From CAYVOX01 sp964453035 (GTDB lineage Bacteria > Chloroflexota > Anaerolineae > Anaerolineales > Anaerolineaceae): 5,439 nucleotides of DNA. Location of the stretch: assembly GCA_964453035.1 (NCBI GenBank), contig CAYVOX010000176.1, positions 1 to 5,439 of the forward strand, written 5' to 3'. The notes beneath the pieces are model-generated. The model was not told the origin of the DNA. It worked only from the letters and a program-made list of their open reading frames with translations, and did no database searches. Within the stretch, counting starts at the first letter, position 1. Each line of letters begins with the position of its first letter. A program made the translations under genes and the position numbers. This document shows, piece by piece, positions 1-5,439 of the stretch.

Positions 1-132
1 TGAGGCTTGAAAAGCCGAAGGATCTCGATATCCGGTCTTCAAGTTATTCATCTATTACGAGATTCTTCACCTTCGCTGCGCTCAGGCTCAGAATGACAAC
101 ACTTCTTGTTAAGATTCGTGAAACTGTCAGGT
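1..132. repeat. MITE-like dispersed repeat, copy A (cut by window start)
   Basis: Positions 1-107 match 5333-5439 in the same orientation with 6 differences by eye (about 94% identity). Copy A ends at 121-132 with AAACTGTCAGGT, the exact reverse complement of ACCTGACAGTTT, which opens copy B at 5314-5325. This defines a 12 bp perfect terminal inverted repeat, and the two partial copies together imply an element of about 151 bp. Further in, the arms are also imperfectly complementary: CTCAGAATGACAA at 87-99 pairs with TTGTCATCCTGAG in copy B. A small GGCTT-GAA-AAGCC hairpin lies at 4-16. The element has no coding capacity, so it would have to be moved in trans. It ends 20 bp beyond the stop codon of the membrane protein gene, so the transcript of that gene may run into it; a role in termination or mRNA stability is possible but not shown. 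Confidence 0.85.
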
Positions 133-152
133 GGCTAGGTTTTTTAATTATT

Positions 153-1934
153 CTAATATTCCGGGTTCAAGTCGGGTGTTGGTGGCGGGGGAGGGGTCCA
201 GGTCTTGGTGGGAACAATAACCGGGCGGCTGGTGGCTGTGGGAGGATCTGTTGGCACAAACGGGATGACATAAACCGTCGCGGTGCGGGTTCGAGTCGGC
301 GTTCGCGTTAAAGTGGTCGTTGCTGAGGCTGTTGGCGAGGGGGAAGGGGTGCTGGTGGCGGTTAAAGTCGCAGTTTCGGTTAAGGCTGAGGTGGGGGTGA
401 AAATTACCGTTTGAGAGGGGGAAACCCTGGTAGGCTCAACCCGCATGGCTGTTTTGGTTAAAGTTGGAGTGGGTGTTGAACTTTTGAGTAAACCTGCTAA
501 AAGCCCGTTGCCGGTTAATTCCAAAATCAGGGCACCGCCCACAAGCAGGATGAATAAGCCAATCAATAACCTGTTAGACCTGCGTTTGTTCTGCGCTTTG
601 CTGAGGCTATTAATCTCTTGCAATAGAGCAGCATGGTCGGGGCGGTCCGGAAAGATCACCGCTGCCAGGTTTAACAGGTCCTTTGCCCTGGAGTTGTGTC
701 CTTCCAGCATTTCCTTTTGCGCATCATTGAGCAGGTTTGCATAGCGCAACTCGTGGTTTACTTTTTGGATCCTTCGATCCAGGGTAGAGTCGTAATGGCC
801 TATCTTCTTGAGAGATTGAAGCAAAACCTGTGCTTCGAACCAGTTGCCTGAGGACTCTGCGGCCTGTGCTTTCTGGTTCAGGTCGGCTATTTGCTGGGTT
901 CTGGCTTCCTGGCGCAGCAGGGCAACATCCTCATCGCCCTGAATTCTATCGAGGATTTGAAGCGCCTCAATAAAATGCCCATTATTGAGCGCCTGCGCAA
1001 CCTGGGTGATTAACTCCTGTCGGGCAATTCTATCCTTGACTTCTTCAATTCTCTCCCTGATGCCACCGTGATAGGGGGCGAGCGCCTGTCCCGTCGTCAG
1101 CAAGTCCAGCGCTGCCGTCCAGTTCTTGCGATCCATCTCCTGACTGGCCTGGTTGATGATCCGCTCAACCCTTGTGGTTTTCTCAAGCTCGCGCTCCGCG
1201 GCTGTACTCGCTTCCGTGAAAACGCGAGAATCTTCGAAGTCAAACAACCGCCTGGCAAGCCTGCAAATCTCCTGAACTTCTCTCCAATCGCCCTGTTGGA
1301 CGGCCTGTTTGACCTGCCTGGCGAGTTGTTGGTACCGCTCGCTGCGCTCCTGAGCGGCTTTTGCTTTTTCAATCAGCTCGGTGCGGTTCGGGTAAGCCTC
1401 CGGTGCATTTAACAGGAGGTTGATATACGCAGTCCAATTTCCCTGGGAATACGCCTGGTTGATTGCGCTGGCGCGCTGCGCGTTGATTTCGGCCTGGTTC
1501 TTGAGTTCCAGGTATCCTGGATAGGCTTCCGAAACATCTTCTAACAGGCGCAATACCTTTTGCCCATCATGCGCCTGAACGGCTTTTTCAAGCTGCGCCT
1601 TGCGTTCAGCTTCACGGATTAACCATTTTTTTATTGCTTCAAGGTTCGGGTAATCGTCGGGCAAATCCTGCAACATCACAGCTACAGCTATGCCATCGTA
1701 TCTTTGGATGGCCTCCTCAATCAGCCCAGCCCGGTTGATTTCATCAAGCGCCCATTTTTTATATTCGCTTTTGAATGGAAAGTCATCGGGAACCAGATCG
1801 AGATATTGCAGTAGTTTTTCAGGCTCAAAATGTATCATTGCCAGGCGAATCTTCTCGGCTATTTCTTCCAGATTTATGTTTTTGCCTGTTATTTCGTCTG
1901 TACTTTGATCATCGTTGGGGATGTTGTTGGTCAT
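153..1934 (-). CDS. Helical-repeat (TPR-like) single-pass membrane protein with Thr/Pro-rich extracellular tail, function unknown
   Basis: A 593-residue protein that I cannot assign to a named family. Residues 1-20 are acidic and probably disordered. Residues about 27-442 are charged alpha-helical units, roughly nine, resembling tetratricopeptide repeats (pattern GNW..A..LL). The first four units repeat every 43 residues exactly, with an aromatic-Pro pair at 52/53, 95/96, 138/139 and 181/182; later units are 44-55 residues apart (W217, W272, F321, W365). A basic stretch (KRRSNR, 450-455) precedes one hydrophobic segment at about 456-474, so the positive-inside rule puts the repeats in the cytoplasm and the tail outside. 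Residues 485-593 are rich in Thr, Pro and Ser and include five consecutive prolines (581-585); no folded domain or LPXTG anchor follows. No kinase, protease or WD40 signature is visible. The ATG at 1934 has a modest AAGG ribosome site six bases upstream and a plausible promoter about 106 bp upstream. It could be a scaffold for protein-protein contacts at the membrane; that is inference. Confidence 0.9.
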   Translation of the reverse strand: MTNNIPNDDQSTDEITGKNINLEEIAEKIRLAMIHFEPEKLLQYLDLVPDDFPFKSEYKKWALDEINRAGLIEEAIQRYDGIAVAVMLQDLPDDYPNLEAIKKWLIREAERKAQLEKAVQAHDGQKVLRLLEDVSEAYPGYLELKNQAEINAQRASAINQAYSQGNWTAYINLLLNAPEAYPNRTELIEKAKAAQERSERYQQLARQVKQAVQQGDWREVQEICRLARRLFDFEDSRVFTEASTAAERELEKTTRVERIINQASQEMDRKNWTAALDLLTTGQALAPYHGGIRERIEEVKDRIARQELITQVAQALNNGHFIEALQILDRIQGDEDVALLRQEARTQQIADLNQKAQAAESSGNWFEAQVLLQSLKKIGHYDSTLDRRIQKVNHELRYANLLNDAQKEMLEGHNSRAKDLLNLAAVIFPDRPDHAALLQEINSLSKAQNKRRSNRLLIGLFILLVGGALILELTGNGLLAGLLKSSTPTPTLTKTAMRVEPTRVSPSQTVIFTPTSALTETATLTATSTPSPSPTASATTTLTRTPTRTRTATVYVIPFVPTDPPTATSRPVIVPTKTWTPPPPPTPDLNPEY

Positions 1935-2039
1935 GGCGTGCCTTGTTGGTAGGTGAGATGTGCAACTCTTTTAAGCCTGTCGATTATCGAAATTCTCTTT
2001 TCCCCGCGTTTTTTATTTTTATAAACAGATGTGAAGATG

Positions 2040-2068
2040 ATTATATAATGACCTGTAAACAAATACAA
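2040..2068 (-). promoter_or_regulatory. Candidate sigma-70-type promoter for the membrane protein gene
   Basis: On the minus strand a perfect TATAAT (2045-2040) lies 17 bases downstream of TTGTAT (2068-2063). The -10 box is consensus but the -35 box matches TTGACA only in its first three bases. Orientation and distance, with about 100 bases to the ATG at 1934, fit transcription of the membrane protein gene independently of mvaA. The surrounding DNA is very AT-rich, so a chance match is possible. Confidence 0.45.
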
Positions 2069-2122
2069 TAAATTCTTTTCTTCATAAACCCCGGACAGTA
2101 TATCAGATACCTTAAATCAAAC

Positions 2123-2215
2123 CTAATGATGGATATTTTTCGCGCTTTTGTTTAAAGAAAATTCATCGGGAAAAATAGACACGGATTCCATGCCTGATTT
2201 TCCGGAGAAATTCAT
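2123..2215 (-). CDS. Possible 30-residue ORF downstream of mvaA (doubtful)
   Basis: A 30-codon ORF beginning ATG-AAT at 2215 and ending TAG at 2123. It is noted because AAAGAGGAG, a strong Shine-Dalgarno match, sits immediately upstream. The spacing from GGAG to ATG is only three bases, shorter than usual, and the same bases form a hairpin stem that would hide the ribosome site. The product is polar, has no membrane segment, signal peptide or cysteine motif, and resembles nothing I know. It lies 34 bases after the mvaA stop codon, so it could be translated from the mvaA transcript. It may equally be non-coding sequence with a chance purine tract. Confidence 0.15.
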   Translation of the reverse strand: MNFSGKSGMESVSIFPDEFSLNKSAKNIHH

Positions 2216-2222
2216 TTTCTCC
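2204..2222 (-). promoter_or_regulatory. Perfect 7 bp hairpin over a ribosome-site-like sequence
   Basis: The minus strand reads GGAGAAA-ATGAA-TTTCTCC, a perfect 7 bp stem with a 5-base loop. The GGAG of the purine-rich tract and the ATG of the small ORF are both inside it, so folding would block ribosome access. No T run follows directly, so it is a poor intrinsic terminator, although it could protect the 3' end of the mvaA message. A 7 bp AT-rich stem is only moderately unusual by chance. Confidence 0.3.
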
Positions 2223-2249
2223 TCTTTGAATGTTGACCCACGGGAAATC

Positions 2250-3580
2250 TTACTGCGAAGCCAGCCCCTGCTTGCGCGCGTGCAGCGCCATGTGGCCTTT
2301 TTGAATCCCTTCGGTGGNNNNNNNNNNNNNNNNNNNNNNNNNNNNNNNNNNNNNNNNNNNNNNNNNNNNNNNNNNNNNNNNNNNNNNNNNNNNNNNNNNN
2401 NNNNNNNNNNNNNNNNNAGCCCCTGCTTGCGCGCGTGCAGCGCCATGTGGCCTTTTTGAATCCCTTCGGTGGCAAGGGCGCGCAGTGCCGCCAGGTTTTG
2501 CGCCAGACCCACCGCCACGATGATTTCCGCCAGCTCGCTGGCCTTCTCGACGCCCATCAGCTTGATGCAAACTTTAGCCGTCGGGTGAGCCCGGGTAGCC
2601 CCGCCGAAAATCCCCACAGCCATTGGCATTTCCAGCGAACCGGTCAGGTTGCCTTGGGCGTCTTTGCCCCACGTGGAAAGGCTGCAGTACCTTCCAGAGC
2701 GAGCTGCGTAGGCGTGCGCCCCGGCTTCAACGGCGCGCCAGTCGTTGGCGGTTGCCAGCACCACCGCATCCACCCCGTTCATGATGCCCTTGTTGTGGGT
2801 GGCTGCGCGGTAGGGATCCGCATCGGCAAAAGCCCATGCCTCGATGATGCCGTCGCGCACGCGCTCACCACTGTATTCGCCAAAAGCCAGGTCACTGGTT
2901 TTGATGGTCACGCTGGCCCGCGAAAGGCGGCGGTCTGCCAGGTTGGATAAAATGCGCAGGTGAACGCGACCACCGGTCAGGGCTTCGAGGGGGGGCGCCA
3001 GGTGCTCGGTGGCGGTGTTGATGGCATTGGCGCCCATCACATCGCGTACGTCATAGATGATGTGCACCACCAGGAACGGGCCAATAGCCGAGTCAGCAAT
3101 CACCCTCACTTCCAGGTCGCGCGGGCCACCGCCCAGGTTCTTCAGCACCAGGTCAATATCATCCAGCCGCGCGAGCAGTTCAGCTTTGTGCGCCAGGATG
3201 AGGTCGCGCGCCTGCAAGGGATCAGCCAGGTCGAGCAGTTGCATCTGCCCGATCATCTCGGGGGCTGTGCTGCTGGTCTGGAATCCGCCGTTAGCCTGTG
3301 CCAGTTTAGCCATGAATGATGCCCCCGCCACAACTGAAGGCTCCTCAACAGCCATCGGCACCAGCACCTCACGCCCGTTCACCACAAAATTTTGCGCCAC
3401 CCCCAGCGGCAGGGCGTGGAGGCCAATGGCGTTTTCGATCATAAAATCGGCTGTTTCCGGTGAAAGGCCAACCTTCAGCGTCTCAAGATCTGCAGGGCTT
3501 AGTATGCCCTGTTCAACCAGGCGCGCCAGCCGTTCAGAAAGGGTGAGCTGGTAGAATTTTTTAGCTGCGTTCTCGCTCAT
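2250..3580 (-). CDS. mvaA: Class II hydroxymethylglutaryl-CoA reductase, C-terminally short, interrupted by a false gap
   Basis: Interconverts HMG-CoA and mevalonate with a nicotinamide cofactor; in a mevalonate pathway this is the committed step to isoprenoids, and it is a soluble cytoplasmic enzyme. Class II signatures appear in order: ENAIG (49-53), VEEPSVVAGASF (78-89), DVMGANAINT (180-189), THNKGIMNG (261-269), NDWRAVEAGAHAYA (279-292), LEMPMAVG (316-323) and GHMALHA (377-383). Catalytic residues by family alignment are E80, K264, D280 and H378, each three below the Pseudomonas mevalonii numbers (E83, K267, D283, H381). The ATG at 3580 has GAGGAG six bases upstream. The coding sequence crosses 100 Ns flanked by a duplicated 55-mer; removing 155 bp joins 3580-2418 to 2262-2250 and gives 391 residues ending LASQ-TAA. 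The P. mevalonii enzyme has 428. The match ends at R384, and about 35-40 residues of the C-terminal flap are absent. Family identity is certain; activity is not. Confidence 0.93.
2263..2317. repeat. 55 bp assembly duplicate, left copy
   Basis: These 55 bases are identical to 2418-2472 and abut the N run. They encode the mvaA segment that contains the catalytic GHMALHA motif, which cannot sensibly occur twice in one enzyme. The length of 55 equals a commonly used assembler k-mer, so this is one genomic sequence written twice at a contig join, not a biological repeat. Confidence 0.92.
2318..2417. other. 100-N scaffold gap, apparently spurious
   Basis: The run is exactly 100 Ns, the conventional value for a gap of unknown size. 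Because the flanks overlap by 55 identical bases, there is probably no missing sequence. Translating through the gap gives a nonsensical 485-residue product that is out of frame after it; deleting the gap plus one copy (155 bp, which is not a multiple of 3) restores the mvaA frame up to a TAA at 2252-2250. Confidence 0.92.
2418..2472. repeat. 55 bp assembly duplicate, right copy
   Basis: Identical to 2263-2317 over its whole length. This copy is continuous with the upstream part of mvaA and is the one to keep when reconstructing the gene. The next genuine base on the minus strand after 2418 is 2262. Confidence 0.92.
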
Positions 3581-3726
3581 GAGAGGCTCCTCGGGAGGAA
3601 GGTTGGGGAATGGTATGGATGACTGCTTTTTATCATCCGGCAGCTATCAAAAACTATCGGGAACACGCGAACGCCGTGGAAGCCAACTCGTGCGGTTGAA
3701 GAAAGCCCTGCCGGAGAACCGGGGGA
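3581..3726. other. Spacer between the GH28 gene and mvaA, with the mvaA ribosome site
   Basis: A 146 bp spacer. On the minus strand GAGGAG at 3592-3587 lies six bases before the mvaA ATG and is a strong Shine-Dalgarno sequence supporting that start. An inverted repeat GGATGA/TCATCC (3617-3622 and 3633-3638, 10-base loop) lies in the mvaA leader; it is short and has no obvious function. I see no clear terminator after the GH28 gene and no convincing -35/-10 pair for mvaA, so cotranscription with GH28 is neither shown nor excluded. Confidence 0.6.
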
Positions 3727-5238
3727 TCAATCAATGACCGCGTCTGCCGCAGCCTCGCCGATCAACCGAACCAGGTCACTGCCCTGGGCCAGGTTATTGT
3801 TGGCAAGATGAATATGGCGTGATGCCTTACCCCCCACTTCCAGAAGTGCGGGCGAACCTGGCGGGATGCGGCAGCCCTCAATCCGCGCATCGGTCACGTT
3901 CTCAAAATGAAACGCAGAAGTTATCGCATCGGGCGTTGCGGCGGTGAAATGTGAAATATCTACCTCACGCGCATCTGCCAATCGAACAGCCGGGCCTATC
4001 TGGTGTTCAATTCTGATGTGCCGCAGCGCCAGACCGCGAATGTTGCGGATGAAGAATCCAGCCCGGCGCATTGGCTCCATTTCATCAGCCATTTCGGGGA
4101 ATCCCCCCTCCGCGTCGAGCGCCATGCTGATATCCACATCCTGCAGGGTGATGTTTTCAAGCGGCATCTCAGCCAGGCCGTACAGATAAGCTGCCGTGAC
4201 CGTCACGTTCCGCGCGGTGATGCCATTAATGTGGATGTTGCGAAAGCACGGCGTTTTTTCGGTCACCGGATGGGGGCGCTTATCGGAATTGACTTTATTG
4301 CCCCAGGCGCCGCAGGCGTAATACAGGTTCATGGTCAACGGGCAGAGCACGTTATCCATGATGATGTTGCTCACGCGGATATCCTCCACCACGCCGCCGC
4401 GCCCGCGCCTTGATTTCATGCGGATGCCCCGGTCTGTACCGGTGAAAACGCAATTGGTGATGACCACGCGCCGCACGCTGCCGCTCATTTCGCTGCCAAT
4501 CACCACGCCCCCGTGCCCGTGCGCCATGGTGCAGTTGGCGATGGTGATGTTTTCGCTGGGCAGAAGATGGCTGCGCCCGCCTCCTTCTGACTCTTTGCCC
4601 GATTTAATGGTGATACAGTCATCTCCAACGCTGATGTAGCAGTTGGAAATACGCATGTTGCGGCAGGAATCCGGGTTGATCCCATCGGTGTTGGGGGAAT
4701 CGGGCGGATTGATGATGGTGACCTTGTCCACGGTCAGGTTCTCGCAGCGCACCGGGTTAATCGTCCAGCTTGGCGAGTTGAGGGCTGTGATACCCTCCAC
4801 CAGCACGTTTGAGCAGCGCATGAAGCGGATGAGCTGCGGTCGCGGATGCGCCAGCTTTTTTTGACGATGAAGGTTCCACCACACGCTTCCCTGCCCATCA
4901 ATTGTCCCCCGCCCGTTGATAGTGACGTTGATAAGGTCATCCCCGCCAATCAACGGGGCATACGTTTTTTGGTCAAGACCTTCCCAGCGACCTTCCACCA
5001 CGCTGTAATCCGCAGGGGATGGACTGCCCAGCACCACCGCGCCAGCATCAAGGCACAGGGTGATGTTGCTGCGCAGCATGATCGGACCGGTCAGGAATCT
5101 GCCCGCAGGGATAAAAACCGTTCCACCGCCACCCTGCGCAGCCGCATCCACCGCCGCTTGAATGGCTCGCGTGTTCAAGGTCGTTTCGTCGCCAATGGCG
5201 CCGTAGTCGAGGATGTTGACAAACGAGGAAGCGGTCAT
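3727..5238 (-). CDS. Glycoside hydrolase family 28 enzyme, probable intracellular exo-polygalacturonase
   Basis: Hydrolyses alpha-1,4 links of galacturonan by the inverting GH28 mechanism. The 503-residue protein has a pectate-lyase-like N-terminal segment (LDYGAIGD, 10-17; GGGGTVFIPAG, 36-46) followed by a right-handed parallel beta-helix. All GH28 catalytic signatures are present: NTDGINPDS (183-191) with D185, GDD (205-207) with D206 and D207, GHGG (241-244) with H242, and the R-x-K pair in GIRMKSRRGRGG (R273, K275). The N-terminus has no signal peptide or membrane segment, so it probably acts in the cytoplasm on imported oligogalacturonides, as proposed for a shorter exo-polygalacturonase of Thermotoga maritima. 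Related activities on rhamnogalacturonan or xylogalacturonan cannot be excluded from sequence. The ATG at 5238 is the only plausible start: upstream in-frame codons reach a stop at 5286-5284 without another start codon. No Shine-Dalgarno sequence precedes it, which is unusual. Repeat copy B ends 75 bp upstream. No transporter or uronate catabolism gene lies beside it here. Confidence 0.93.
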   Translation of the reverse strand: MTASSFVNILDYGAIGDETTLNTRAIQAAVDAAAQGGGGTVFIPAGRFLTGPIMLRSNITLCLDAGAVVLGSPSPADYSVVEGRWEGLDQKTYAPLIGGDDLINVTINGRGTIDGQGSVWWNLHRQKKLAHPRPQLIRFMRCSNVLVEGITALNSPSWTINPVRCENLTVDKVTIINPPDSPNTDGINPDSCRNMRISNCYISVGDDCITIKSGKESEGGGRSHLLPSENITIANCTMAHGHGGVVIGSEMSGSVRRVVITNCVFTGTDRGIRMKSRRGRGGVVEDIRVSNIIMDNVLCPLTMNLYYACGAWGNKVNSDKRPHPVTEKTPCFRNIHINGITARNVTVTAAYLYGLAEMPLENITLQDVDISMALDAEGGFPEMADEMEPMRRAGFFIRNIRGLALRHIRIEHQIGPAVRLADAREVDISHFTAATPDAITSAFHFENVTDARIEGCRIPPGSPALLEVGGKASRHIHLANNNLAQGSDLVRLIGEAAADAVID

Positions 5239-5313
5239 TTTTCTATGGGTTGAAGTTGAATTTTTAAGACGGAATAAATTAGTTCAAATGAGAGAAAAAA
5301 GCATTCCCTGGCG

Positions 5314-5439
5314 ACCTGACAGTTTGTCATCCTGAGGCTTGAAAAGCCGAAGGATCTCAAAATCCGGTCTTCAAGTTATTCATTTATAACGAGATTCTTC
5401 GCCTTCGCTGCGCTCAGGCTCAGAATGACAACACCTCTT
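5314..5439. repeat. MITE-like dispersed repeat, copy B (cut by window end)
   Basis: Same orientation as copy A. It begins with ACCTGACAGTTT (5314-5325), the left terminal inverted repeat, and continues with TTGTCATCCTGAG; from 5333 it parallels position 1 onward with 6 differences in 107. The right-hand terminal repeat, seen in copy A at 121-132, is lost beyond the window edge. The inner arms (5324-5358 and 5391-5431) are imperfectly complementary and could fold into a long cruciform or RNA hairpin around a centre at about 5360-5390. It lies 75 bp upstream of the GH28 start, in the region where that gene's promoter would be expected. Confidence 0.85.

Larger units (their letters stand above)
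1935..2249. other. AT-rich intergenic region between mvaA and the membrane protein gene
   Basis: A 315 bp spacer, much more AT-rich than the flanking genes, especially at 1970-2160. Reading the minus strand it holds a 19 bp hairpin (2204-2222), a doubtful 30-codon ORF (2215-2123) and a TATAAT-type promoter candidate (2068-2040), followed by a leader of about 100 bases to the membrane protein start. I see no tRNA-like or riboswitch-like fold and no GC-rich hairpin followed by a T run that would be a convincing terminator for mvaA. No frame of the 140 bp just past the mvaA stop resembles the missing HMG-CoA reductase C-terminus. Confidence 0.7.

Noticed and set aside
1..107. CRISPR array or integration site from the terminal repeats
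   Set aside because: Only two copies, 5.3 kb apart, with inverted-repeat ends and no spacer periodicity, cas gene or integrase.
93..311. Plus-strand ORF bridging repeat copy A and the membrane protein gene
   Set aside because: It starts inside the repeat and is mostly the antisense of the Thr/Pro tail; its Gly/Arg-rich composition is that of a shadow frame.
170..480. G-rich plus-strand tracts (for example 181-196) as regulatory G-quadruplexes
   Set aside because: They are the complement of Pro and Thr-Pro codons in the membrane protein tail; the coding constraint explains them.
2263..2472. A biological tandem or direct repeat inside mvaA
   Set aside because: The identical copies abut exactly 100 Ns and both encode the unique catalytic motif; a contig overlap explains this fully.
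2123..3580. A single 485-residue reductase reading through the N run
   Set aside because: The residues after the gap are an out-of-frame translation of the duplicated 55-mer and the spacer; the family-consistent frame ends at 2250 after collapsing the duplicate.
3617..3638. Inverted repeat GGATGA/TCATCC as a terminator or riboswitch ahead of mvaA
   Set aside because: A 6 bp stem with a 10-base loop and no T run is too weak, and no riboswitch core is recognisable.
2435..5253. Several plus-strand ORFs of 80-170 codons opposite mvaA and GH28
   Set aside because: They are antisense to strongly supported genes, and their products resemble no family.
5262..5287. Promoter for the GH28 gene from TTGAAC (5287-5282) and a downstream TAAAAA
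   Set aside because: Spacing of about 15 bases and a poor -10 box make it no better than chance in AT-rich DNA.

Overview
The window looks like a short metagenome scaffold from a heterotrophic bacterium. The best guess is Chloroflexota (Anaerolineae-like). This rests on a membrane protein with a long Thr/Pro-rich extracellular tail of the type common in that group, a class II HMG-CoA reductase, and an intracellular pectin hydrolase. No rRNA or marker gene fixes the taxonomy, so it is an inference. Both window ends fall inside copies of the same ~150 bp dispersed repeat, which is where short-read assemblies usually break.

Layout, with all genes on the minus strand (transcription runs from high to low coordinates): partial repeat copy B (5314-5439); a GH28 polygalacturonase-family enzyme (5238-3727); a 146 bp spacer; class II HMG-CoA reductase mvaA (3580-2250, interrupted by a false assembly gap); a 315 bp AT-rich spacer with a candidate promoter and a doubtful 30-codon ORF; a 593-residue helical-repeat membrane protein of unknown function (1934-153); partial repeat copy A (1-132).

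The 100-N run at 2318-2417 is flanked by two identical 55 bp sequences. This is the signature of two contigs overlapping by one k-mer and joined with a default gap. Removing the Ns and one copy (155 bp) restores one frame, giving an HMG-CoA reductase of 391 residues. All four catalytic residues are present, but it stops about 35 residues earlier than family members, with most of the C-terminal flap domain missing. Whether this is real or caused by a branch in the assembly graph at that k-mer is the main open question here.

The three genes do not form an obvious pathway. GH28 would process galacturonan oligomers in the cytoplasm, HMG-CoA reductase makes mevalonate for isoprenoids, and the repeat protein looks like a membrane-anchored cytoplasmic scaffold. 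Co-orientation alone is weak evidence for an operon. I see no defence system, CRISPR array, RNA gene, integrase or transposase. The most distinctive observations are the exact 43-residue periodicity in the membrane protein, the terminal-inverted-repeat element at both ends, and the truncated reductase at the assembly junction.
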